Source: Acidobacteriaceae bacterium (lineage in GTDB: Bacteria > Acidobacteriota > Terriglobia > Terriglobales > Acidobacteriaceae). Taken from it: a stretch of DNA of 52,575 nucleotides. The position numbers and the translations under genes were made by a program. Positions 26,637-34,736 of this stretch are shown in pieces (position 1 is the first letter of the stretch; every line of letters begins with the position of its first letter). Under the pieces are notes generated by a model. It had not been told where the DNA came from. It saw only the letters and a list, made by a program, of their open reading frames with translations, and searched no databases. Location of the stretch: contig JANYBT010000140.1 in NCBI GenBank assembly GCA_025360645.1, forward strand, positions 1-52,575, in the 5' to 3' direction.

Positions 26637-27197
26637 ATGATCATTGGTGTTCTAGCCTTGCAAGGTGATTTCGACGCCCACCGCCGCCGCCTCGAAGAAC
26701 TTGGCGCGGAAGTCGTTCTAGTCAAGAAGCCCGAACAACTAGACCAAATTGATGGCCTGGTCATTCCGGGGGGAGAGTCCGGCGCGTTCCTGAAGATTCT
26801 GGGCGAAGAGGGTTTCCAGAAGTTGCAGGAATTTGTGTGCCAGAAACCCGCCTTCGGGACTTGTGCCGGCGCCATCCTGTTGGCCACCGAGGTCACCAAT
26901 CCGCCGCAGGAGGGGTTAGGAGCGCTCGATATCCGTATCCGCCGCAATGCTTACGGCCGCCAGATCGATAGCTCGATTCGCATCGGCATGATGCAGGGCA
27001 CGCCCATGGAAATGGTTTTTATCCGCGCCCCCCGCATTGAGCATATCGGCCCGAACGTCGAAGTCCTCGCTACCGAAGGCAACGATCCCGTCGTGGTTCG
27101 GCAGGGAAGAGCGATGGCCGCGACTTTTCATCCCGAGCTATCGGACGACACCAGGGTTCATCGCGCCTTCCTCGACCTTGTGGAGAGCAGCAAATAG
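26637..27197 (+). CDS. pdxT: Pyridoxal 5'-phosphate synthase glutaminase subunit PdxT
   Basis: 186-residue class I glutamine amidotransferase that releases ammonia from glutamine for PdxS. The nucleophile is C76 in FGTCAGAILLA, and the remaining triad is H165 and E167 in FHPELSD. The oxyanion-loop segment VIPGGESGAF is present. The opening MIIGVLALQGDFDAH is canonical, so the ATG at 26637 is firm. Same strand as pdxS but separated from it by the DUF2971 pseudogene. Convergent with the following gene, 18 bases apart. Confidence 0.96.
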   Translation: MIIGVLALQGDFDAHRRRLEELGAEVVLVKKPEQLDQIDGLVIPGGESGAFLKILGEEGFQKLQEFVCQKPAFGTCAGAILLATEVTNPPQEGLGALDIRIRRNAYGRQIDSSIRIGMMQGTPMEMVFIRAPRIEHIGPNVEVLATEGNDPVVVRQGRAMAATFHPELSDDTRVHRAFLDLVESSK

Positions 27198-27215
27198 CCG
27201 CGCCGCACTTCGCTT

Positions 27216-27611
27216 TTACAGCAGGCCCGCGATAAAAGGCGCTACCACCTTGATGGCGATGCCGGCCGCCGAAGCAATCTTTCCCAGCGTGCTCACGATG
27301 CCCACCACATGCCCACTGGCAGAATCCAGCACCTTCAGGTGATCGTCCATACGTTCCAGTCCGGCGCTCAGCCCGGGCTTGGGGTCCGGCGCCGCCGCAG
27401 CCTCTTTCATTTGCGGCACTACTTTCTCCGCGAGTACCTGCTTTGCTCCCGCAGAAAGATCGGCCTGCTGGATTTGCTTTTGCAAATGCTCCAGCAATGC
27501 CGTGATTTCGTCGCGGCTGGCTTGCGTGATGGTCACCGTTGCCTGGTTATGGTCGCCAAACTGCACCACCGTTCCAGAAACATTGCCGGTGTGAATGCTC
27601 TTGTCTGCCAT
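27216..27611 (-). CDS. Unknown protein with N-terminal GNVxGxxVQFGDHN motif
   Basis: 131-residue protein, no signal peptide. Residues 5-25 carry TGNVSGTVVQFGDHNQATV, a beta-prone repeat-like motif. A helical middle (DEITALLEHLQKQIQQADLS) and a hydrophobic C-terminal segment rich in Gly, Ala and Ile (IASAAGIAIKVVAPFIAGLL) follow, which could insert into a membrane. Start ATG 27611 has GAGGT upstream and lies 11 bases after the stop of the neighbour that carries the same motif at its C-terminus. Similar short GN/GD-N motifs occur, as I recall, near effector-associated domains of bacterial conflict systems, but I cannot name the family. Function unknown. Confidence 0.7.
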   Translation of the reverse strand: MADKSIHTGNVSGTVVQFGDHNQATVTITQASRDEITALLEHLQKQIQQADLSAGAKQVLAEKVVPQMKEAAAAPDPKPGLSAGLERMDDHLKVLDSASGHVVGIVSTLGKIASAAGIAIKVVAPFIAGLL

Positions 27612-27718
27612 ATGAAACCTCGCTATTGAATGGGTTGGGTGGGTGGAGGAGCGATGCTGTCGGAAACTTTGGAAATGTTATGGTCGCCGAACTGGACTGC
27701 CGAACCGTTTACATTGCC
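27546..27718. repeat. Imperfect 42-bp direct repeat encoding the shared motif
   Basis: 27546-27587 and 27677-27718 align without gaps at a 131-base offset with 32 of 42 identical bases, both containing GTTATGGTCGCC and ending CATTGCC. Each copy encodes the GNVxGxxVQFGDHN segment of one of the two neighbouring genes. Confidence 0.8.
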
Positions 27719-28369
27719 TGCAACATAGGTGCCGCCCGCTTCCACGTGCACCTGGTACACCACCTGGCCGCGGACCTGGGTGGGCAGCGCCATAATCGAG
27801 GCCACGCTTCGATCCGAGTTGACCAACTGCATCTCGACCTGGTCGGGACGGTTCTGGTCCACGATGGAGCGCACTTCACTGGTGCTTTGAAAAGTTCCGT
27901 TCAGCCGCACCGTGGCCACAAACTGCAGGCTGATCCCGGCAAACTGAACCCACTGAAACAGGTTGGTCCCGATCATCACTTGTACGGCCGACATCGGCCC
28001 CTGCATTAGCATCCCAGTCATACGCATGGGTTGCCCATTGGCCGACATGGCGTCAAACTCTCGAATGTGCGTGATCGTGCCATTGATGTTGGTCTGGCGC
28101 ATGGGCGCGACTTCCAAGACGTTGACCAGGCCCAGGCTGTACGCATTCTGCAACGCCACCATCGGGTTGTCAAAGTTGTAGTAATTCTGCATCAAGACGG
28201 GAAAGAACTGCGGATTGATGGGTTCAATCCAGATCAGCGACGGACTGAAAGGTGGCGGGTGCGAGCCGGGAGGCACTACCCAATATCCACCGATGGCATC
28301 GATCGGAGTGGCGGTAAAGCCAGGAGGAAGTTGCGCGCTGTAGCCCATCCCGTTCAAGGCATTCAACAT
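27623..28369 (-). CDS. Unknown protein with C-terminal GNVxGxxVQFGDHN motif
   Basis: 248-residue protein, no recognisable enzyme motif. The N-terminal half is Pro/Tyr/Asn-rich (GYWVVPPGSHPPPFSPSL; PVLMQNYYNFDNP), followed by an alpha/beta part with ordinary strands (VMIGTNLFQWVQFAGISLQF). The last 40 residues carry YVAGNVNGSAVQFGDHN, nearly the same motif as the next gene's N-terminus. Start ATG 28369 was chosen because GGAGGG lies 7 bases upstream and the frame before it reads like non-coding; a longer start at 28447 would overlap the divergent miaB region. Operon with the 131-residue gene. It has no clear signal peptide. Function unknown. Confidence 0.68.
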   Translation of the reverse strand: MLNALNGMGYSAQLPPGFTATPIDAIGGYWVVPPGSHPPPFSPSLIWIEPINPQFFPVLMQNYYNFDNPMVALQNAYSLGLVNVLEVAPMRQTNINGTITHIREFDAMSANGQPMRMTGMLMQGPMSAVQVMIGTNLFQWVQFAGISLQFVATVRLNGTFQSTSEVRSIVDQNRPDQVEMQLVNSDRSVASIMALPTQVRGQVVYQVHVEAGGTYVAGNVNGSAVQFGDHNISKVSDSIAPPPTQPIQ

Positions 28370-28530
28370 CCAGCAACCCTCCCCGAAGCATTTTACGATA
28401 CCATGAACGAGTTCGCGCCGGCAGGGCGGAAATGGTCTCTCGACCAACCCTCGAGAGCCACTGTTTACTCGATCGCGCTGTTGTTGCCAGCCCTACAGAC
28501 CACGCTTTCCAACAGGTATACTCTAAGTCT

Positions 28531-29871
28531 ATGGATGGGGTGCCTCAGGGGACAACGGACAAGACTTTCTACCTGGAAACCTTCGGCTGCCAGATGAACG
28601 TCCATGATTCAGAAAAAGTCATCGGCACCTTGTTGCAGGAAGGATATCGGCAGGTGGAGACCGTCGAAGATGCCGGGCTGATTTTGTACAACACCTGCTC
28701 TATCCGCGACAAAGCTGAGCAGAAGGTCTTCAACCGCCTGAACGATTACAAAAAGCTTAAGAAGCAGGGCAAGAAGTTTGGTGTCCTGGGTTGTGTCGCC
28801 CAGCAGGAAGGGGCCAAGATTTTCGAGCGTGCTCCCTATGTGGACATGGTGTGCGGCTCCGCCTCCTACCGCAACCTGCCTGCCATGCTGGTGCAGATTG
28901 AAGCTGGGATGCGCGCCACCGGACTCGATGATCGTGAAACCGACGAGTGCTTTGAAACCGCTTTCACTGCCCGCACCAATCAGCATCGCGGATACCTGAC
29001 CATCATCGAAGGGTGTGACAAGTTCTGCGCCTATTGCGTGGTTCCATTTACCCGAGGCAAAGAACGCAGCCGGTCGTCCTCTTCGGTGCTCGCGGAAGGG
29101 CGGCAGATGGCTGATTTGGGCTACACCGAAATTCAATTGCTGGGGCAGAACGTGAATTCGTTTCACGATCCGGAAGGCAAGAAAACTTTTGCCGAATTGC
29201 TGACCGCGGTGGGCGAGATTCCCGGCATCAAGCGGGTGCGCTTCACCACTTCGCATCCTCGCGACTTTGGCCGCGATATTGTGGAAGCCATCGATGCTTC
29301 TCCCGCACTCTGCAACCACGTCCATCTGCCGGTACAGAGCGGTTCGACCCGGGTGTTGGATGCAATGCAGCGGCTCTACACCCGCGAGCAATATCTGGAG
29401 CGCATTTCCTGGATACAATCGGCGCGGCGCGACATCAGCATCACCAGCGACATCATTGTCGGATTTCCCGGGGAGACCGAGGCAGAGTTCGAAGAAACAT
29501 TGTCGCTGTTGACCGAAGCGGAGTACGATAGCGTGTTCACGTTCAAGTATTCGCCGCGACCGAACACTCCGGCAATCCATCTGGACGATGCCATTCCGGA
29601 CGAAGAAAAGGCGCGGCGCTTGGCTGTGGTGAACGAACATCAGAGAGCGATCGGACTGGCGCGCAACCGGAAACGCGTCGGGCTGGTCTTGGACGTGATG
29701 GTGGAAGGGAAGAACGAAGCGCGCGGCCAGTGGATCGGACGCACGGCGCAGAACATGACCTTTAATTTTGTGGCGCCCAGTGGCGCCGAGTTGGCTGTGG
29801 GTGGGTACGTGGATGCTCTGGTCACGACCAGTTTCCCCAACAGCCTGGTGGGAGAGATGGTATGGAAGTAG
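28531..29871 (+). CDS. miaB: tRNA-2-methylthio-N6-dimethylallyladenosine synthase MiaB
   Basis: 446-residue radical-SAM methylthiotransferase that adds the 2-methylthio group to i6A37 of tRNA. Three Cys of the N-terminal UPF0004 domain lie in TFGCQMNVHDSE, YNTCSIRDKAE and VLGCVAQQEG. The radical-SAM cluster motif is EGCDKFCAYCVVPFTRG (CxxxCxxC). A C-terminal TRAM domain (about 70 residues) closes the protein. Start ATG 28531 gives MDGVPQGTTDKTFYLETFGC; the longer frame from 28432 adds sequence unlike the family. The last 10 bases overlap the next gene, implying coupling. Confidence 0.96.
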   Translation: MDGVPQGTTDKTFYLETFGCQMNVHDSEKVIGTLLQEGYRQVETVEDAGLILYNTCSIRDKAEQKVFNRLNDYKKLKKQGKKFGVLGCVAQQEGAKIFERAPYVDMVCGSASYRNLPAMLVQIEAGMRATGLDDRETDECFETAFTARTNQHRGYLTIIEGCDKFCAYCVVPFTRGKERSRSSSSVLAEGRQMADLGYTEIQLLGQNVNSFHDPEGKKTFAELLTAVGEIPGIKRVRFTTSHPRDFGRDIVEAIDASPALCNHVHLPVQSGSTRVLDAMQRLYTREQYLERISWIQSARRDISITSDIIVGFPGETEAEFEETLSLLTEAEYDSVFTFKYSPRPNTPAIHLDDAIPDEEKARRLAVVNEHQRAIGLARNRKRVGLVLDVMVEGKNEARGQWIGRTAQNMTFNFVAPSGAELAVGGYVDALVTTSFPNSLVGEMVWK

Positions 29872-30347
29872 AAATGAAAATTCGGGGTCTGATGACCGAT
29901 CCGGTCACCAAGATTCCTATCGTCGTGCTGAAGGATTCTACCGGAGACACCGTACTGCCCATCTGGGTTGGGCCCGCCGAAGCTAGCGCCATCGCGCTGG
30001 AGATCGAAAAGGTCGCCACCCCTCGGCCCATGACCCACGACCTCATCAAGAATGTTCTCACCGGCCTCGACGCACACGTTCACAAAGTTGTGGTGACCGA
30101 ACTGCGCGACGACACGTTTTATGCTGTGATCTGGCTGGAAAACCATGGTTCCGTCATCAGTATTGATTCGCGCCCCTCTGACGCGCTGGCTCTGGCGCTG
30201 CGAGTGGATTGCCCCATTTTTGTGGACGAGGAAGTGCTCAAGAACTCCAAGCGCGCCTCCAACGCCGCTGACAACATGAGCGGCGAGGACCTCCGCAAGT
30301 ATCTGGAAGGCCTGAACGACGACGACCTCGGCAAGTACAAGATGTGA
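29862..30347 (+). CDS. Bifunctional nuclease family protein (BFN/DUF151)
   Basis: 161-residue protein of the BFN domain family, reported for some members to cleave DNA and RNA. Conserved blocks seen are MKIRGLMTDPVTKIPIVVLK, TVLPIWVGPAEASAIALEIE, RPMTHDLIKNVL and SRPSDALALALRVDCPIFVD. A short acidic C-terminal tail follows. Start ATG 29862 overlaps the end of miaB by 10 bases and has GGGAGAG in front; an ATG at 29874 is also possible. Cotranscription with miaB suggests, but does not prove, a link to tRNA or stress physiology. Confidence 0.92.
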   Translation: MEVEMKIRGLMTDPVTKIPIVVLKDSTGDTVLPIWVGPAEASAIALEIEKVATPRPMTHDLIKNVLTGLDAHVHKVVVTELRDDTFYAVIWLENHGSVISIDSRPSDALALALRVDCPIFVDEEVLKNSKRASNAADNMSGEDLRKYLEGLNDDDLGKYKM

Positions 30348-30399
30348 AGACCGCGAGGAAGGGGACTCAGCCCTCCCGCCTGGCGCAAACGGACACCCT

Positions 30400-30705
30400 T
30401 TGGACCCCGCAGAACAGCTGCAACGCATTTACGTCGCCGGCTTCGAACTCCAGACCTTTGACCGCTATCCCAAATGCATTGGCGTGGTCCGCGACCATTG
30501 TGTGGCCTTGTTGGTCCCTGGTATCGGGGGGCTGCAAATGCTAGGAACCCCCGGCTGGCGCATGGGCGAGGTCATGGGTGTTCTCACACAAGTATCAGGG
30601 CAGCCCGTGTTTCAGGCCAAGACGGAGATCGTGGAAGCCACGACGGAGCGGCTTGTGGCACTGCAAAAATTCCGGGAGGACCTGGGCCTATTGCTGCGGG
30701 AGTGA
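30400..30705 (+). CDS. Hypothetical 101-residue protein
   Basis: Small protein with no recognised domain. It begins at TTG 30400 (LDPAEQLQRIYVAGFELQTF) and ends LQKFREDLGLLLRE. The middle is beta-prone (CIGVVRDHCVALLVPG; PGWRMGEVMGVLTQ; PVFQAKTEIVEAT), so a small alpha/beta domain is likely. It lies 52 bases after the BFN gene on the same strand and could be the end of that operon. There is no clear Shine-Dalgarno. Coding potential is inferred from GC-biased third positions and the lack of a better frame. Confidence 0.55.
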   Translation: MDPAEQLQRIYVAGFELQTFDRYPKCIGVVRDHCVALLVPGIGGLQMLGTPGWRMGEVMGVLTQVSGQPVFQAKTEIVEATTERLVALQKFREDLGLLLRE

Positions 30706-30868
30706 AAGAGCCGCAGTGGCCTATTGCGGGGGAAGTGGGACATTTAGCGGATCGCAGTGGCGTTTTTAGCGCATTGCTCCCGGTCAATCACGCTAGTTTA
30801 CATAATACATGTTATCGGACACTGCAACTCATCCCAATTCGCCCTCTCTCAAGGCCATTTAGGCTCCC

Positions 30869-31750
30869 CTACCCCGCACTAAACACTATCTTGGCGTGGA
30901 ACAGGCTCCCGGCGATCCGCGTCGCAATAGCGATCAAATTCCTCTGTCCGTAGAAGACCTTAACCAGCGGCGCCCGCGACAACTCCGCGAGATTGACCGA
31001 CTGCCCGTGCCGGATGCGTGAGGCCTGCTCGTCGTCGGCCGTCACGCTCGGCATGGATGGCAGAAGCTGCCGGGGATGGATCAGCAAGTCCAATGTGCGG
31101 CCGTCCGTCGCTGCATTGGCCAGCGCCTCCAGCGTGTGGGCGTCGCCGATCTTGAACTCCCCCGCAGCTGTCCGACGCAGCGACTCCAAATGGGCCCCGC
31201 AGCCCAGTGCTTTCCCCATCTCGTGCGCAATGGATCGAACGTACGTTCCTGCGGAAACCCTCGCCCGAAATGTGGCCTCGCAGCCCGCCACACCGGTGAT
31301 CTCCAGTTCCTTCACCTCGACCTCTACCGGCGCCAGCTCGACATTCTGCTTCTTCCGCGCAAGTTTGTAGGCTGGAACTCCCTTCACTTTCTTCGCTGAA
31401 AACGGTGGCGGAACCTGTTGAATATTGCCTTGGAACCTTTTGGCCAAGGCCTGCAATTCCTCGAGGCTCACCGCCACTTCCCGGGCCTCTCCTGTCGGGT
31501 CGCCCTCGCGGTCGTAGGTGTCGGTCGCGAACCCGAATCGGATCGTTCCCTCATAACTCTTCTCAGCGCCGGTGTAGAACTGCGCCAGCCGGGTCAGGCT
31601 GCCAGTTACCAGTGGTAAAACGCCTGTGGCCATGGGGTCCAAGGTCCCCAGATGCCCCACATCGCGCTGCAGGAGGATGCGCCTTACCCTGTTCACCACG
31701 TCGTGAGAAGTGAGCCCTGCGGGTTTGTCTACGACGAATACACCGTTCAT
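30869..31750 (-). CDS. truB: tRNA pseudouridine(55) synthase TruB
   Basis: 293-residue pseudouridine synthase modifying U55 in the T-loop of tRNAs. The N-terminus MNGVFVVDKPAGLTSHDVVN and the catalytic motif VGHLGTLDPMATGVLP with the nucleophilic Asp D38 are canonical. Further conserved blocks (SYEGTIRFGFATDTYDREGD; YVRSIAHEMGKALGCGAHLE) follow, and the C-terminal 60 residues look PUA-like. Start ATG 31750. It is divergent from the rhomboid gene, with about 97 bases between the starts. The stop TAG is at 30869-30871. Confidence 0.96.
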   Translation of the reverse strand: MNGVFVVDKPAGLTSHDVVNRVRRILLQRDVGHLGTLDPMATGVLPLVTGSLTRLAQFYTGAEKSYEGTIRFGFATDTYDREGDPTGEAREVAVSLEELQALAKRFQGNIQQVPPPFSAKKVKGVPAYKLARKKQNVELAPVEVEVKELEITGVAGCEATFRARVSAGTYVRSIAHEMGKALGCGAHLESLRRTAAGEFKIGDAHTLEALANAATDGRTLDLLIHPRQLLPSMPSVTADDEQASRIRHGQSVNLAELSRAPLVKVFYGQRNLIAIATRIAGSLFHAKIVFSAG

Positions 31751-31847
31751 GAGAGAATCCAGAGTCCGAGCGGTGGCTTCCCTTCCGCTGCGGGCTCAAT
31801 TCACTAAACTATCACCTGAACGGCCCGCGCTCTGTTGCGGTTCGAAT

Positions 31848-32549
31848 ATGATCCCATTACGTGACGACCAACCTTGCCGTAAAACTCCTATTATCAACTA
31901 CTTCCTCATCATCCTGAATGGGTTGGTTTTCATCTTTGAGTGGACTGCAGCACAACCCTCTGGCGCCCAGCAGCTCCTGCTTTACCAGTTCGGAATCGTG
32001 CCAGTGCGGACCCTCCATCTTCTAGCTGGCACTCCGGTGTTTGATCCGGTGGCGGCAGTGCTCCCCATCTTCACCTCGATGTTCTTGCACGCCTCGCCGC
32101 TTCACTTGCTCGGCAACCTGCTGTTCCTCTACATTTTCGGCGACAACGTTGAAGACGCCCTGGGGCCTTTTCGATACTTAATGTTTTACTTGAGCTGTGG
32201 CTTCGCCGCGGGAGTGACGCATATCCTGCTTAACCCCGGTTCCCAGCTCCCCAGCATCGGCGCCAGCGGAGCCATTGCCGGTGTGATGGGGGCCTATTTC
32301 TGGCTTTATCCGCGTGCCCGGGTCCTGATGTGGTTCCCTCCCATCTTCTTCTTTCACCTGCCCGCCTGGCTGGTACTCGGCTATTGGTTCCTGGTCCAAC
32401 TGCTGAGTGGTGCTGCAGCCCTCTCCCCCTACCTGGGACAAGCCGGAGGCATTGCCTTCTGGGCCCACGTCGGCGGCTTTGTGGCGGGCGCGGTGCTCAT
32501 CAAGCTCTTCCCTTCCAGCCCGCAACGCTACCGTTACACGCGCCACTAG
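31848..32549 (+). CDS. Rhomboid-family intramembrane serine protease
   Basis: 233-residue polytopic membrane protein. The catalytic Ser S140 lies in IGASGAIAGVMGAYF, the partner His H207 in FWAHVGGFVAGA, and the oxyanion-side motif HLLGNLLFLYIFGDNVED is upstream. Six hydrophobic segments fit the basic rhomboid fold. Start ATG 31848 (MIPLRDDQPCRKTP) was chosen over the longer frame from 31710, which overlaps truB. It presumably cleaves membrane protein substrates; none can be named. It is followed after 133 bases by the DUF3857 tandem. Confidence 0.94.
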   Translation: MIPLRDDQPCRKTPIINYFLIILNGLVFIFEWTAAQPSGAQQLLLYQFGIVPVRTLHLLAGTPVFDPVAAVLPIFTSMFLHASPLHLLGNLLFLYIFGDNVEDALGPFRYLMFYLSCGFAAGVTHILLNPGSQLPSIGASGAIAGVMGAYFWLYPRARVLMWFPPIFFFHLPAWLVLGYWFLVQLLSGAAALSPYLGQAGGIAFWAHVGGFVAGAVLIKLFPSSPQRYRYTRH

Positions 32550-32682
32550 TCCTCTTGCTGAGGTTGCTCGCAAGCGGCGACACTATCGGCGGAATCGGTC
32601 CCGTTGCCGTTCACCAGAACACCGTCGCGTTATACTTGAAATTGTCACCGTGCCCGCCACGTCGTCGCGATGGAGGCAGTAA

Positions 32683-34648
32683 GTGCGTCGATTGGCTCTC
32701 CTGCTCTTGCTCAACCTGACGGTCCTTTGCGTACCCGCCCTTGCGGACTGGCCCCCCATTACCGCCGAGGACAAGGGGTTTGTCAGCGTTCCCGGTCAAG
32801 CCGGCGCGCCCGCGGTCATTCTGGCTCGCGAGGAAGTGGACAATGACGTCCTGCACGTCCACTCCTTGTATGTGAGGATGAAAATCCTTACCGAGGCCGG
32901 CCGCAAATATGCCGACGTTGAGCTTCCCTTCTATTCCCGCCGTGCCGACATCACCGACATCAGCGGCAGAACGGTGCATTCCGACGGAACCATCGTACCC
33001 TTTGACGGCAAGCCCTTTGAACAAATCGTGGAGAAAGGCCGCAACAACAAGGACCACGCGACGACGTTTACCCCTTCCTGCTGTGGAGGTTGGCAGCATT
33101 CTGGATTACCGTTACAACTGGCGTTACGCCGACAAATTTGCCATCGCTCCTCGTTGGATCATTCAGCGGGATCTCTATCAACGACAAGCCAGCTTCAAAT
33201 TCATTCCTTTCAAACATGATCTGGTTTTGGAACATGGCGAGATTGGAAGAGGCGTAGCTTGGACCTCGTATCTACCCACTGGCCAGCCGACCGAACACGA
33301 GACCTCGGCCAGCGACACGATAGATTTGAACTTGACCGAAGTTCCGGCCTTCTTGGAGGAGCCTTTCTCTCCACCGGGAGACTCCCTGAAGTGGCGTGTT
33401 TATTTTTTCTATCGTGCAGCGAGATCCAAAGAGGAATTTTGGAAGCAGGAGGGAAAGTTCTGGAGCCGGGACGTGGAGAACTTCCTGGATCGAAAGCAGG
33501 GTGTCGCCGAGGCGCTGTCCGCAGTGGTCGCTGTCAGCGACACTTCAGAGCAGAAACTGAAGAAAATCTATGCTTTCGTGAGCAAGCTGGAGAATCGAGG
33601 TTATGGGCCCAGTCGCGGCGAAAAGGAAGAACACTCGCTCGGCATCGAACCCAACCGAGGCATTGAAGATGTGCTACGCCAAAAGAGCGGAAATCATGAC
33701 GACCTGAACCGATTACTGGCTGGGATGGCGCGGGAAGTCGGATTCCAGGCCTCGATGATCCGGCTCCCCCATCGAGATCGGAATATATTCGATGAGAGCT
33801 TCTTGGGCGCCGATTAGTTTGACGGCGAAGTGGCGATTGTGTCCGTCAACGGGAAAGATGTCTACCTCGATCCGGGAACTAAGTTTTGTCCCTACGGCTT
33901 GCGGGATTGGCGGCTCTCCAACTCGCGAGGTCTTCGTCAGTCGGCGGGGAAAGGCACCGAATTTGGAGACACTCCGCTGCCAGACTACAGCCATGCAATC
34001 ACCACACGCTTGGCGCGACTCAAGCTAAATCTGCAGGGCTCCGTCGACGGCACCATGGGCATCGCCTTCTATGATCTGGAAGCGATGCGGCTCCGCGTTG
34101 AAATGGGACGTACCGATGATGCCGGGCGCAAGAAGCTTCTTGAAGAACGAGTCAAAGCGTGGCTGCCAACCGGATCTGACGTCGAGCTGACCAAGCTCTC
34201 CCCTTGGGACGATATTGAAACTCCTCTTGTCGCTCAATTCACCGTGTCCAGTCCCCTCGCCACCGGCACTGGAAAGCGTTGGGTGTTGCCCGTCCACTTC
34301 TTCCATGTCAATGAAAAGCCCCTCTTCCCTGCCTCTGAACGCACCAATCCCGTCTATCTCTACTACCCAACTCGCCAGATTGACGAAGTACATATTGTTT
34401 TTCCCGACAACGTCGAGGTCGACAGTCTGCCGCCGGCGGCATCCGAGAAACTCGCCTATGCCGCGTACTCGACAAAGCGGTTGCAGGAGACTAAAAATAG
34501 CATTCTTGCGAAGCGAGACCTGGTCATGGCGGGCATGGCGTTTCCCGCAACCATGTACAAGGAAATTAAAGCATTTTACGACCACGTGAAGGCTGGAGAC
34601 GACCAACAGCTACTACTGAAAGTCTCCGGTCGTACTGCAGGCAACTAG
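32683..34648 (+). pseudogene. DUF3857/transglutaminase-like gene, copy 1 (frameshift and nonsense)
   Basis: Broken first copy of a three-gene tandem. GTG 32683 with GGAGG upstream opens a signal peptide (LALLLLLNLTVLCVPALA). Compared with copy 2, one extra C in the run CCCC at 33071-33074 shifts the frame: removing it restores TTFTLPAVEVGSILDYRY. Further on, a TAG at 33815-33817 interrupts the restored frame between RNIFDESFLGAD and FDGEVAIVSVNGKDVYLDPG. The rest of the chain to 34648 remains similar to copy 2 and ends LLLKVSGRTAGN. So two independent defects point to decay rather than one sequencing slip. The catalytic Cys site already reads His (SGNHDDLN) as in copy 2. Confidence 0.88.
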
Positions 34649-34736
34649 GTTCGCTCATTTCCCCCCGCTCAATGGCCTGAGTATACTCATGAGTTCCCTC
34701 AGAACTTACCACGGTTGCCCCGTGCTGGAGGAGATT

